Source of the DNA: Raffaelea ambrosiae
Lineage: Eukaryota; Ascomycota; Sordariomycetes; Ophiostomatales; Ophiostomataceae
Direction: 5' to 3'
DNA length: 64,000 nt
Assembly: GCA_002778195.1 (NCBI GenBank)
Contig: PCDI01000005.1
Location: 2,408,287 to 2,472,286 of the forward strand
Each line of letters begins with the position of its first letter. Position 1 is the first letter of the stretch. Below the pieces are notes generated by a model, which saw only the letters and a program-made list of their open reading frames with translations, did no database searches and was not told the origin of the DNA. The position numbers and the translations under genes were made by a program. Positions 7,674 through 20,055 of the stretch are shown here, one piece after another.

Positions 7674-9863
7674 CTAGACCGTGATTTTCGTCCGCTGCGT
7701 CGAGCTGCTCACGGTCCTCTCGCTCCCTGCGTCCTGATCCGTAAGCGGCCCCATCCTGGCCAGCTGTTCAAACTGTTCCTTGCTCGGCAGCTGGATCGGG
7801 AATGCCGTCGCCGACCGCGTGCGCAGACACCACCTCAGCAACTTCTGCTGTCCAGCTTTGGCTGCCTCGCCAAACCCGGCTTGCCTCGAGACCAGCTGGC
7901 GCTGCGGGCAGACCATCCGTCCCCACTGCAGCACCGCCTTGGAAAAGCTCGATCTCTGTCCATACAGCTCCACGACGTTCATCTCGTACACTGCAAAACA
8001 GCACAGCGCAAATGCTCGCAGCTCCTCGTAGCTGGGAAACGGATACGGGTCGCCACCACCACCACCACTGCCTGAAAATAGCTCCGTGTACCGACTGTCG
8101 TCGCCGTTGCGCAGACAGCACACGTCATGCAGGATGTTGACAAAGAGCCGCAGATCGTTAGCGCGATGAGGTCCGCCATGGCTCTGGAAGAGAAGCAACG
8201 ATTCTGTCGCGAGCCGCACAGCTCGGCCAAGGTCGCCCAATGCATACGCCGTCGACGCGGCAGCCATCCGGAGCCAAGGCAGAGGTTTCATGACGTCCGA
8301 GGTCTGTATGCTCCTGCCTGGGATAGCAATCGGTCCCATCTCTATCATATCGGCAAATCGGCCAATGAGGTACTTCTGTCTCTCCTCAGTCGTCGCCTTG
8401 CCGAAGTCACCGAGGAGGCGGAACGCTCGCGGGATCAGCTGCTTGTGGTAGCTTTTGAGAATTGCCAGGTCTGTGTTCTTGTTCTTGGCAAACGAATGAG
8501 CCTCGTACAGCTCGCTCTGGCACACGCTGCCTGGAAAAATGAACGTGGTTGTCAGTACCTGAAACGGCAGCATTCGTGGCTCGCATGTCTCAAACGTACA
8601 GTTGCATTGGATATCGCACTGCTCCATCAGCGCGTCTTGACGAACAAACACATTGTGTCGGCTGTCTACATGCTCTACTGTAATCTCCTCGCCAGGCATG
8701 ATGGGACGCAAAGCTCGGACGTGCACATGCTTCCCTTCAATGTACATGAACGCGTTTGGGTTGCACGAGTGGTTGATCAAGGCCAGCGCTGCCTCGAGAC
8801 AAAGCACGCGCGAGCTGCAGTCTGGTGTCGGCACCCCGAAACTGCACGGAAGAATCTGAGAAGCAAAATGTCAGTTTCCTTTTTACTTGACAGAAAACCT
8901 AAATTGGTATTCCAGCTCCATAAAGAAAAAAGAGAAGAAAAATAAGAAAAAACATAAGAAAAAAGAAGCCGTCACTTTCACAGGCAAAAAAAGGCGCAAG
9001 CTTACTGTACGAAGAATGCGCTCAACGTAGGTACCATCCCGTCGAAGATTGGGAATCAGACCGGCGACCTGCTGCGCACAGCGCTTGACATTGTCGCGCA
9101 GCGTACTGGATGCGTCTTGGAGACTGTGGTACGGTAGCATACCCATCGCCTCCCAGATAATATCGCGCAATTGGTCATTCTTGTCGAGAAGGAAGAGACG
9201 CAGCAGCGTGAGAAACATCTCGTCGTTGCATTTGGCTCGCTGGAGCACATCGCACTCAAATCTGTGGAACTCGCTCCAAGCACGGGCTTGGCAATCCTGG
9301 TTACCATTTTAGAGTCAGAGGCTGGTACGGAAACACAAACCCTTGGTACAAACCCTTGGTACAAACAAGCTTACCTCGGAACAAAACGCCAAGACGCCAC
9401 AGCCTGTGCACCGCTCAAAGATCGGGATTCGACGACAGAAATCGCCCGAGTCCCCCATCGTCAAAGTGCTCCCGCTGTAGAAGCAGTAGTCACATGCCTG
9501 GGCCGCATCTCCAGGCTCCATGTCGGTGTCTGCGTCCTCCCGTACGCAGCGACACATCACCACAGGATCGGTCTTGAAGAGTAGCTGGCCCACTGGCAAG
9601 GGTTGCTCCTCGTCCGAGAACATCCCCGTACGACCAAGACAGATGCCGGACCGGTGTAGCGAGATGCGAACGCTTTCCTTCAGCGTGTCTCGGATTGTTG
9701 CTCGCATCCGCGCCGACTCGTGTATGTGACACTGTGGCCGGTTTGCGTCTGAGAACGATGGCACGGGCAACGGCAAGTCATCCGCTATCGATGAAGTTGA
9801 TGTCGACGATGGCAGCGTGGACGTCTCGGACGCCCGCAAGCGGCGAGGCACGTCGGAACTCAT
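7674..9863 (-). CDS. SET and MYND domain protein (SMYD-like)
   Basis: Three exons: 9863-9375, 9296-9006 and 8855-7674, joined through introns of 78 and 150 nt with GT-AG ends, all in phase 0, giving 653 residues. The MYND zinc finger spans about residues 124-187: C-x2-C, then C-T-G-C, F-C-S-E and C-QARAW-x4-H-x3-C, split by intron 1. It sits inside a split SET domain, as in SMYD proteins. The N-SET piece (GRTGMF, residues 78-82) precedes MYND, and the C-SET piece with NHSCNPNA (288-295), GEEITV and the post-SET C-x-C-x4-C follows. Family members are lysine methyltransferases of histones or other proteins, but the position normally holding Tyr after GEEI is His here (E-H-V-D), so activity is uncertain. 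The C-terminal third resembles the helical TPR-like tail of SMYD proteins. Likely nuclear/cytosolic. Confidence 0.85.
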
Positions 9864-10578
9864 GATTGATGCACTGGATATGGAACTGTCTTTTGTACGT
9901 TCTGTTTCTGGGTTTCGCTCTGTTGCTCTTAGTGGAGCTGCTGTCAGTGCTAGTATATGTAGTAGTGCTCTTGTTAGCAGAAGCGTGTGCAACAAAATAA
10001 ACGAGGTATAGGAGGTAGAAGATGGTTCACAGAGGCAAAAAAACAAAGCAGACGGATGAAAGTACGAATGGGGGATGCACCCACAGGGACGACGTGGAAA
10101 CAGTTAAACGTAAATATGTTCAACGCCGCATGAGTAGCTGCTTCCTCATCTAGGAACGCAACCTGGCGGGGAAGGAAGGTTGAACCCCGTATTTCCTTCC
10201 GAATCCAACACAGACTGGCGTCTTTAGTAACAAAACAGCACATCCATTTATTCTCCAGGCTGTGACTGCGCGTTTTGCGTGCCCTGCGTGTCTCATATCA
10301 AGAAAAGAGAAAGTGCCTAGAAGCAATCGTATTTCCTAGCTGGTGTTGCCCCACAGAAAGAACATATCATCGTCACAAGAACTGACCACAAGCCTGAACC
10401 GAACCAAACAACATAGCGGAGAAACATGCAAGACAGACAAGAGTAAAGATTAAGAAAAGAAAAAAAGAAACCATATCCTGCATACCCTGCTGATAAGAGA
10501 GAGACTGATCAAATTTAGAGAGCACATGGCCACTTGGCCCGAATCACGTCGAACAAAATAACCCTGCATATGACACGT
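9864..10578. other. Intergenic region between SET and AAA genes
   Basis: Holds the promoter of the SET/MYND gene (right to left) and the 3' end of the AAA gene. No further gene is supported. Confidence 0.5.
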
Positions 10579-13500
10579 CTAGAAGTAGCTGCGCATGGCA
10601 TCTTGGAACCCGGGACCGCCTTTGAGGTCCCGGTCAAACGACATCTGCACATCAAGTACCTGCCGAATGTGGTCCATGGACAGCGGCTCCCGCTTGTTGA
10701 CCGCGAGCGCCTGGGCTGTGCGGACTGTGTTCTTAATTTGCCGTCCATTGAGCTCGTGTCGAGCCAGTGTGTTGTAGTCCTCCTCCGAGAACGGCATCAG
10801 GTCAATCTTTTCCAGCACCCGAACCCGTTCAATGAAGATCTTGAAAATCGCCTTCTTGGCGCGGTGGTCAAGGCTGTCATAGCGTAGCGCAATGTGGATG
10901 CGGGACTGGAAGGCGTCGTCAAAGGTCTGCATTGTTAGTTAGATCAATTCACAGACAGTACTGCATCAAAAAATTGCTCGATACACACCTCGACGCGGTT
11001 CGTTGTCAGGAACAGAATGCCCTGGAAGTACTCCAACTGCCGCAGGAAGATGCTGACGAGAGCATTGCGGTGGATGTCGTGCATATTTCGCTTTTCGAGG
11101 AAGACGTCGGCCTCGTCAAGCAGCAGAATAGCACCCCAAGCATGGCAGATGTCGAGAATTTTCTGCAACTCCGTCTCGAGGTACCGTGAGTCTGTGCCGA
11201 GCTCGCCGGCAGACACCATGTACAGAGGGCATTTAAGCAGCTCCGAGATACCTTCGGCGGTGAGTGTCTTGCCGGTGCCGGGCGGGCCGTGAAGAACAGC
11301 TATGATGTAGGCGAAGACGTCAGCAAAGAAATACATATATATGGCCGGAATTATGATTTTGGCAACTTACCAACAAGGCCTTTGCCCTTGCCTTGGATCA
11401 CATCATCGATGCTTTCTGCAGCATGGTACTTGTGGGACTCCACGAGGGCCTAGTAATCGTGTTAGATCACATCGCAACGCCAAAACAAAACGAACAAAAA
11501 AACTCCCAGACACAACAAACCTTAACAATGTCTTTAGTCTTTGGCTCGAGAACCAGTGAATCGTAGGCGTTCTGATTCCATTGGATTTCCTTGACGTTGG
11601 AAACAGTGAACTCCAGCCAGAGCTTCTCGGCAAAAGCAAAGCCAAGAACAACCGGAGAGGCGATCAAGTACTCCTCGTCAGAGAATTCCGGTGGAGTCTT
11701 GTTGTTCTTGTCGTCCGTATCTTCGGACGTATCGTCGGCTCCGTCTCCATGAGCACCGTCTACTTCTTTGTCTGGAATTTTGTCGAGGATCTCCTTCTCC
11801 CCCCCGCCCTCGTTTACTCCCATGCGCAGAAGGCGAACCTCACCATCGTCACTCCGGTACACTTTCGTCACGTACTTGATCTTGTCGTCTTGCAGAAGGC
11901 CAGCGACGTCGCCCGTCTCGGAGTCTGAGCCGCAAGCACCTACACGGCCGGCCCACCCACCGTCTGAGTCCTCGTCATCGGACAGCATGTCATGATCCTT
12001 GGGCCGCACGATGGAGACAGGATAGTTGGGATTGATGCGGCGGTGGATGCTCGAATCGATCATGATGCGCCCTGTGATGTTGACCTTCACCGTGACCTGT
12101 TTCTTCTTCTTGTAGTAGGCCATACCCTCATAGGTTTTGTACTGGACGCCACTCAGCGCGACAAACTTCTTGCCCCGCTCGATCAGGTCCTTGCGTAGCT
12201 GGCCTTCCATCTTGTGATAGTGTAGAGGATAGACCGGAAGGCTCGTGATGCGGCGGGTGCCACGGAACGAGCCGACTTCGTCGGCAACACATCCAAAGCC
12301 AAATCGCTTGCCGTCATACTCGAAATACTGTGCCATGAGCCGGTTAGTTACTGCCCATGATCTGTGTTTGGGAGCACATGCACGCAGCTTACCTTTCCTT
12401 CAATGTAGTAGACACTGCCCTTCTGCATGCTGAAATGCTTCTCGCACAGCTCGGCCTTGAAGACGCGGGGCTCATCAGGCGAGCCGTAGGTGGTTGTGTA
12501 GGCCAGCGTGTTGGGCTTCCACAAGGCCCATATGAGATCAAAGGTAATGAGTCCGTTCTCCAACAGTGGGTTGAGACTAGCGAAAACGTTAGGATAAACA
12601 CAGCAAAAGCGAAACATTCGAGGTAGCAGATTGGGCTTTACCTCTTCTTCAGGTCATCGAAGTCCTTGTCGAGATATTTGACCAGAACTCTGAGCTGCTG
12701 CCTTTTCTTGGCAATGCGCTTCTGTTCCTTCCTGCGGTTCTTCTTGTCGCCCGTTGGTTTGAGGTCCTTCAGAACCTTGAGCTGCTTCCGCATGTCCTCC
12801 AGATAGAGGAAAAGTATGTTGGGGTCCATCTTCGGCGTCTCCTCGACAAGGCTCACGCCCTTGATATCGCCAATGACATCCTGGATAGCCTCGCGCAAAA
12901 TTTTGCTTTTGATGTCAACGTACGTTGACTTGTACTTCCCCTCCCAGTCGAAAGTGCGCCGCACGTGGAAGATGTAGCCTTCGTACTCCGCATCGGTGCT
13001 TCCTTCCGCAGTATCCTGCAGCTTGTAGTTATGAATGGTGTTGTCCCAGACCTGGTCGACGCGTTTGAAGTCAACGCGAGAGGATTTCGACCGCCGGTGT
13101 TTGGACGAGTGCCGGGCTTTGTGCTTCGTATCCAGGACGCCATCAGAATTGTCGAAGCGCCCACGTCCAAGGTTGCTGCGACCGAGAGGAGGTGGAGGCC
13201 GACGACCCAAACCACGATCGAAGCTGCCGATATTCGATGGCGGGAGCTGTTGTTGCAGACGCGAAAAATCATATGTGTGAGTCGGGGGTGGAGCATAGCC
13301 AAGCGAGTTGCCAATCGGAGGTTGTGTGCTGTAATACAACTGCGCATATGGATCCAACCGCGGATCCTGGCCGAGGAGAAACGCTCTCATCAGGTTGTTC
13401 TGCTCAGGTGGCAGCTGCTGGTCGAGCAGCTGGCGGGAACGCTCGTGGCGGTGCTTGCGCTGGAGCGGCTCGAGACTGTCGTCGCTGGCTTGTGAAAGAG

Positions 13501-14038
13501 CGCCCGAGTCACTGGAGGACGAGGTCTCCGACTCGGAGTCGGAATCTGAGTTGGACGTCTCTCGGATGCGGATGGTCTTCCGGGACTTCTTGTTTCTCAA
13601 GTGCTTCTTCTTGGACTTTTCCGAGTCACGGCGCCTCTTGGACCGCAGCTTTCTCCGTCCCTCGTCCTCCGAGGCGGACCAGGCTGTGCCAGACACATCC
13701 GAGTCGGCCTCAGACACAGACGAGTCCGAGTCATCCGAGTCATTTTCAGATGAAGACGACGCATCACCAGCCATGTCGACAACGATGCGTTTCTTGGGCT
13801 TCTTGGGATTTTTGGCCTTGCCGTCTTTGCCCGGGGTCTTTGCTGCCTTGTCCCTAGACAGTTTCTTGGCAGTGGAATTGGAGGGCTCGGGCGATTTATT
13901 GTCAGCATCTGCTCCTTTCGCAGAACCAGAGGCGACAGCCTTGGATGAGTCGAAAACAACCTTAGTGTTGTCTTCGTTTCTTGCCTTGGGCGACTCGGCA
14001 TCGCGAGCCGCGTGAGCGGCAGATTTCTGCGAGTCCAT
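10579..14038 (-). CDS. AAA+ ATPase with DUF7025 domain
   Basis: Six exons: 14038-12642, 12576-12393, 12327-11521, 11449-11371, 11299-10989 and 10926-10579. The five introns are 62-71 nt, all GT-AG and phase-consistent, giving 1041 residues. The first ~450 residues are disordered: Lys/Ser/Glu-rich with basic patches that resemble nuclear localisation signals (KKPKKR, KSKKKHLRNKK). A DUF7025-type region follows (about 455-620; SLNPLLENGLITFDLIWALW, later KRFGFG). After an acidic spacer comes one AAA module: Walker A GPPGTGKT (about 827-834), Walker B AILLLDEADVF, sensor LFLTTNR, an arginine in FQSRI, then an AAA lid reading NGRQIKNTVRTAQALA. This architecture is common in filamentous fungi but its substrate is not known. 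The ATG at 14038 is the first in frame. All ATPase motifs look intact. Confidence 0.9.
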
Positions 14039-14634
14039 GTTGCTTTCGAACAAAAGGGGAAAAGAACTGGAGAGAGTATGGCAATCAAAGTAAAAACCCT
14101 ACGTAATGCAGGAAAAAAAGTTGACAAAATGCAAACAAGAATAAGCTGCCACAGACGGGGTTGGAGCAACAGTTCAACGTAACAGAGAGACAGATGGCAG
14201 AATATAGAATCCGAGCAAGTAGAAGGAGAAAATGAAATCGGAAATGGAAATGGAAACCAGATATCAGGGCGAAAACAGAACTGCTACGACCGGAGTTCGC
14301 AGAAAGGCGTCAAGGTCAGAGGCCGGGCGTCTAAGTGTCTGCCTAGGACCAAAGGAATTGAACAGAAAACGAGGCGGTCTGCTTGAGGGGGGCCAAGTGG
14401 TCAGAACGCGGCATTCAACGCTGGTCAAGGGGACTGGAAATACGGGTCAGCATGTGGCTTCCTCCAGAGTTACTCGGTGCTCGGGGAAGCAGAAGTCGGA
14501 AAGACGCAGCAGAAATCAACAAGGGGCAGGGCAGTGAGCAGCAATAAGCAGCCGAGGATTGGCGGCAGCAGTAAGTGGCAGGAGGCCATATCAGATGCAT
14601 TAAGACTGCACGCAGAGAAGGCCGCTGAGGCCTA

Positions 14635-14715
14635 GCCAGCAAAGCCAGCAAAGCCAGCAAAGCCAGCAAAGCCAGCAAAGCCAGCAAAGCCAGCAAAGCC
14701 AGCAAAGCTAGCAAA
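14635..14715. repeat. 9-bp minisatellite (GCCAGCAAA) x9
   Basis: Eight perfect tandem copies of GCCAGCAAA and a ninth with one change (GCTAGCAAA). Because the unit is a multiple of three, it gives an artefactual Leu/Ala-rich open frame on the minus strand. I see no gene around it. Confidence 0.95.
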
Positions 14716-16564
14716 CGCTGCAGGCGGAGCTCATGCAGCTACAAAGGCCACGCAGCAAAGTCCACACAGCCATCCCAACCGGGCGACCATCCGGACGGCC
14801 ATCCGCTTGGGCCTGTAATAACTGAGAGGTTTCTGCGCGTGCCGTCTTTTTCGTGTGACCGCCCTGTGGTGGAGGCAAAAAGCAGAAAAGCATGGCCAAT
14901 CGTTGGGCAAGGCGGAAGGAATGACGAGGAAGTGGGCAGAGGGGGCAACGTGGGAAGCTGGGGAGTTCTACCTCTGTAGCCGCCAGAACCGGTATGGCTT
15001 ATGTCGTAGCGACCTGAAGGCGCAAATGCAAGGTGATTTGGCGGCGGGCGATATGCGTCACTGAGAAGTCGGTGAGCAAGGCGGCGGCGTCGAGGCGAGG
15101 AGAGTAAGACGGCGAGGGAGAACGGGAGAGCGAGACACGAAGGTAGGACAGACTGCTGGGAGGGACGCTCACGGCAGCAAGCTCGAGCAGGACGAGAAAC
15201 TGACGAGAACTATCGAAGAATGCTGTTTTGGGGGGTTTTTTTTTTATTTATTTAATTGTGGCAGGCAATTTTGTAAGGATTGGCCAAGTACGTCTGTCAT
15301 CTGATGATGCGGCGAGCCAGAGGCCAATGGCGATCAGCGAAAGAGGGGTTGACGGGGCGGCGACGGAAGGGGATGGCAGAGATGGCAGAAGCGAAGCATA
15401 GGAATTCAGAGCAGAACATACGATGCATAGAGATGAGAGAGACGATGGGGGCCTTTTTATTTATTCTGGCCCTCATGTCGATTGCCATGGAGTCAGAGAA
15501 GGCTGAGCCTGGCACGGCCAGGGAAACCGCGACCCGTTGCATCCAGGCTGGCCACGACTGCCTCTTTGGTCCGGCTGTGCTGTTGCCTAGATTTCCCTGC
15601 CTGGGCGGAACGCCGCAGAACCAATAGCAGGTGGCTCTTGCCGTTTTTGGGCGACAAGGTGAGGAGGTGCGCATATTGAGTTGTAAACGGGGGTGACAAC
15701 CCCACCATGGCCAGGCATACAGACAACTGCGCCAGGCAAGAGCGCGATGTCGGTCGCTCCTTCCTTGTCACAGAGCATAGAGACCGTAGAACAGAGTTTG
15801 CAACAGGATTTGACAAGCATAATGCGGCCAAATAGAAAGAAAGGCCACCTTTCAAACGACTCGACAAGCATTCCAAGCTGCCAATACTATCCCAACATGG
15901 ACAATGGATGCCCAAACAGCCGCAACCAGAGCCTTGCCAGCGCCGGTCAGCAATACATAGTAAGCCAAGCGGGGCCTGCTTGCTGACTTTGGGCCCGGCC
16001 TTTCCAGGCAACAAATGGAGGCTGAGCCGCAGGTCCAGACACCGGCAGCCTGCAAGCACGTAAGACATTCTGCATCCGACAAAGTCTACCATGTATGTGC
16101 GATGTCTCGGTTCGCGCTGTGCCAGGCTGGTAGTGCGAACGAGGCCAAACGGTTGGGCAGCGCCGGCTTGTCAGGCCTCGCCCTGCACGGCTAAGAGCGG
16201 GCAGCCTGGCGACATCGGCAGTGGACATGCGGAGAGGCCACAGAAAGGCGCGGGTGCCACGTCAGGGTCACTCCACGCGCTGAGTTGTGTGCAGCATATT
16301 TGGGAAGCATGGTGGCTAACTTTGCGCGTGGGAGCAGGGCGCCATTGCATGTGAGTGTTCGCATCGAGCCAAAGGCCAGCAGACGCCAGCGTCGGCGAAA
16401 GGAAGAACAAACACTGGGCCCAATCGAGGGCGGGTTGGAGAAACGAGCATGGGAGAAGCCGTCCAAGACCACAACGGGCATCGCAAACGAGACCATCCAG
16501 CGCAAGTCGGGGCCACAGCGCTCCCATACAGCATATTTGCTATTCTGCTCTCGCTTTGGGAATG

Positions 16565-16648
16565 CTCGTCGCAGACATCTCGTCGCAGACATCTCGTCGC
16601 AGACATCTCGTCGCAGACATCTCGTCGCAGACATCTCGTCGCAGACAC
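16565..16648. repeat. 14-bp minisatellite (CTCGTCGCAGACAT) x6
   Basis: Five perfect copies of CTCGTCGCAGACAT and a sixth ending CAC instead of CAT. The unit is not a multiple of three, so coding function is unlikely. It lies about 1.1 kb upstream of the Yvc1 start. Confidence 0.95.
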
Positions 16649-17764
16649 CAGTCATCTCCGACCAGATCTGAAAAGCACGGCTGTACGAGTAGATGCACAC
16701 AAACAAATGGCATCCGTGCGACAGCTCCCCTCGCGTGGCTACATAGTAGCCCCCCAGCTCTGTTCATCGCTAATCACGCGCAGACAGGGGTCTAGATCCC
16801 ACGGCTTTCTCCACACCTACAGGTTCTTTTGCCATCAGTTATCCCCGGCCTCCAAGCTGAACTGGCGCAGGCAGGCTAAGAACACTGGCGCCACGAGCCT
16901 GACGGGTGGATGGGCGGCTTCTCCTTGTTTTGCTGGGAGCTCCCTGGACGGCCATCCGAGACACACGGGGCTGGGGGGTGGAAAGCAACCCCTGCGTCTG
17001 ATGCTCAAACAAAGCGAACGCCAAACTGGCAAGACACAACAAAGGGGGCAATGACGCACAAACGCACACCAGAGTACCTCTGGCTGCCACAGACCACCGC
17101 CGCGGCAAGCAGCGGGCGCCAAGATCCACCACAGCCACCAGAAACATGGAGCTGCCACAATGCTGGGCGGTGACTGGACAAAGCTCTCCTCTAGCGTTCT
17201 TTGTGGGCTCACCAGTTGCGAAACACCCAAGACCCAGTCGAGTCCAGACGAGGACCACACAAGCCACACACACACATACACACACCAGACAAGAGCTTGT
17301 CCCCACCCCGATCGCCAGGAAATCTCCCTTCAGCTGAATTGCCCCCGACGTCATCCCGAATCGGTGCTCGTCTCGCGCGCTAAAAGCCAGCAGGACCACA
17401 GAAACCAGAGTTCGTCCACCTGCCTCCTGCTGTGTTTGTCCCCTTTTCCTGCTTTTTTTTCCTGCACTGCTGCTCCCTCCCTGGTCCGCACTAATACGTG
17501 ATGCCAAGACCGCAAAAGATAAAGAGCGAATTGAGGAGGGAATTTGAATAAAAAGAAGGAGCCTTACGTGTACGGCTGAGCCAAATTTCCCTCACCCAAC
17601 TCTTAATTGCACAACACGAGCGTCCTGCGTCACGAGAGCTTCAAGAGTCGACCAGTCGCCCATTGCAACGCAGTAGAACAACAACAGCGCGACCGCAGAG
17701 CTGCCATTGACTGCTCCGCACGACAACGCGCACTCCTTCCTGCTCTTCGCTTCCGCCTGCCATC

Positions 17765-20055
17765 ATGAGCCGCCGTGGAGGTTCCGCATGGCGTCGCCTT
17801 CTGGGCTGGGACAAACACCCTCGCCACGACGAGGCCTGGCTTCAGGAGACTCGCCGCCGACGTATGTTTTGGTCTTTGTGCTTGCTCTGATTTTCTTCAT
17901 TTGATGTTTGATTTTTGATTTCTGATGTTTGATCTTTTTGTGATTTGGGGGGTTTGATTTCATGTTTGCTGGCTTCTGTTTTGCCGGCTCCTGCACCGCA
18001 ACAAGCTTGCCGGACCATGCACGCGACCAGCTCTGCTTGCCTACTTTCTTGCTGGCCTGCGAACACATCACTGACCGCGTAGTTCTCCCGTCCTATTCTA
18101 ACGATGCCATCCAATCCGCCATCCCCCCCGTCGAGGTGACCAAGGTGGCCATCCGCCTCCACCATCTGATCGAGGAGGTTATCCCCTGCGAGCTGGAGGA
18201 GGACCTGATCACAAAATCACACAGCACGATCATCACGAAGAAAGTGGTGAAGGCGGCCAAGGAGGCCGGTGGTGAGGAGTACAAGGCCTGCGTGGTGTAC
18301 TGTCTGCTCATCTGCAAGCGCTGGTTCCGCCACCAGGCTCTGGCCGAGCTGTGGGATGGCAGCATGCACCAGGTTCGCGGGACGGCCTGTGAGGTCATTG
18401 CTAAGTTGATGTATGCTTTGACACCCTGATATCGTCCATTTCGTCTCCTGGCATTCACCCCCCCTTCCCCCACCCCCTACTAGCAACAGACCCTAACAAA
18501 CCCCAGCATCGAGGAGGAAGAGGACCTCGACTACCTCAACCACGACGTGCTGCTCAAGCGCTACTCGACGCTGATCGACAACGAGCCGACGCAGCCGTCC
18601 AACGTCATTGAGAAGGCGGTCGACATGCACGCACTGCGCGTGATTGGATCGTCTGGCTACCAGAAGTGCATTGGCTACCTGTGGCGCGGCTGGCTGGTGC
18701 AGGACGAGGACGACCCGTCCAACTTTGTCGACTACAAGGACCGCGACAACCGGTCGTTTACCGTGCATCTAGACCCCGACCGGATGCGCGCGCCCATGTA
18801 CCAGAACGCGGCGCAGATGCTGTTCTCGATCCTATACCTAATTCTCTACACCATTGCCATCAACACGATCAACCGCGACGGCGACCTCGACTTTATCGAG
18901 GGTCTGCTCTACGTGTTCACGTTTGGCTTCCTGTTCGACGAAATCACCAAGGTGTGGAAGGCCGGTTACTACATTCTGGGCTTCTGGGACGCGTTCAACG
19001 GCATTCTCTACTCGCTGCTGATCACGAGCTTGGCGCTGCGGTTTGTGGCGTACAGCAAGCCGTCGCTGGCGGACCACCCGGACATGACGGGCCCGACGCG
19101 CGAGAAGTTCAACGAGCTGAGCTACAACTTCCTGGCCTTTAGCGCGCCGATGTTCTGGATCCGGCTGCTGCTGTACCTGGACAGCTTCCGCTTCTTCGGC
19201 GCCATGTTGGTGGTGCTCAAGGTGATGATGAAGGAGTCGGTCATCTTCTTTGCGCTGCTGATTGTCATTTTGATCGGCTTCCTGCAGTCGTTTATCGGTC
19301 TCGACATTGCCAACGACCACGTGCTGGGCGACATGGGCTTCATCCTGCAGGCGATGGCAAACGCGGTGATGCAGAGCCCCGACTTTGAAGGGTTTGAGCA
19401 GTTTGGACATCCGTTCGGCATCATTCTGTACTACCTGTTTACCTTTATTGTGATGGTGGTGCTGCTGAACATTTTGATTGCGCTGTACAACTCGGCGTAC
19501 GAGGACATTTACGAGAACGCCGACGACGAGTACCTGGCCCTGTTTGCGCAGAAGACGATGCAGTTTGTGCGGGCGCCGGACGAGAACGTGTACATTCCGC
19601 CTCTGAACCTGGTCGAGATATTCCTGGTGGCGCTGCCGTTCGAGTGGTGGATGAAGAAGGCAACGTACGAGCGGCTCAACGACATTGTCATGGCGACGCT
19701 GTACTCGCCGCTGCTGCTGGTGGCGGCGTACTTTGAGACGCGCATTGCCAACGACATCCACAGCAACCGGCGCCGCGGCGACGAGGACGACGACACGGTG
19801 GAGGAGTGGGAGCAGCTGGGCCTCAGCGGCACGACGACGGTCGATTTCGAGGCGGACGGCTGGAACAAGACGGTGGCGCTGGTCCGACCCAATGTGGAGG
19901 ACGAGCCGGCCGTGGTGGAGGTGCGGCAGCTGCGCGCCGAGGTGGCCGAGCTGAAGCTGCTGCTGGGCTCGCTGAGCAAGGCGGTGGGTGCCGAGACGGC
20001 GGGCGAGAGCTCCAAGTCGGCCGGTGGGAGCTCGACTGCTGCCGGGACAGAATGA
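17765..20055 (+). CDS. YVC1: Vacuolar TRP-type calcium channel Yvc1/TRPY1
   Basis: Three exons, 17765-17861, 18083-18410 and 18507-20055, give 657 residues, close to yeast Yvc1. Intron 2 (18411-18506) has a CCCTAAC branch site. Intron 1 (221 nt) uses the acceptor after CTGACCGCGTAG, chosen because it keeps phase. The cytosolic N-terminal region has EVTKVAIRLHHLIE and IPCELEE. A membrane domain of several helices follows, from about residue 245 (MLFSILYLILYTIAINTI). A pore-like segment follows FLQSFIGLDI, then the last helix (FTFIVMVVLLNILIALYNSA). The C-terminal tail carries an acidic cluster DEDDD near 566-570, where yeast Yvc1 has its calcium-sensing Asp cluster, and ends in a short coiled-coil-like stretch. 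The family releases Ca2+ from the vacuole on osmotic shock and is gated by Ca2+ and stretch. Its only uncertainty is the exact first acceptor. Confidence 0.92.

Larger units (their letters stand above)
14039..17764. other. 3.7-kb divergent intergenic region with two minisatellites
   Basis: Lies between the divergently transcribed AAA ATPase and Yvc1 genes. Open frames here are GC-driven and overlapping, with no domain. It contains a 9-bp array (14635-14715) and a 14-bp array (16565-16648). The last 300 nt before the Yvc1 ATG probably hold its promoter and leader. Confidence 0.55.

Noticed and set aside
8530..8560. A 28-nt GT...AG segment in exon 3 of the SET gene
   Set aside because: It starts GTACTGAC and ends TTTCCAG, but 28 nt is too short for a fungal intron and removal would break the frame.
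15493..16092. 199-codon minus-strand frame in the AAA-Yvc1 intergenic region
   Set aside because: No domain, mixed hydrophobic/Cys content and overlapping frames on both strands; treated as chance.
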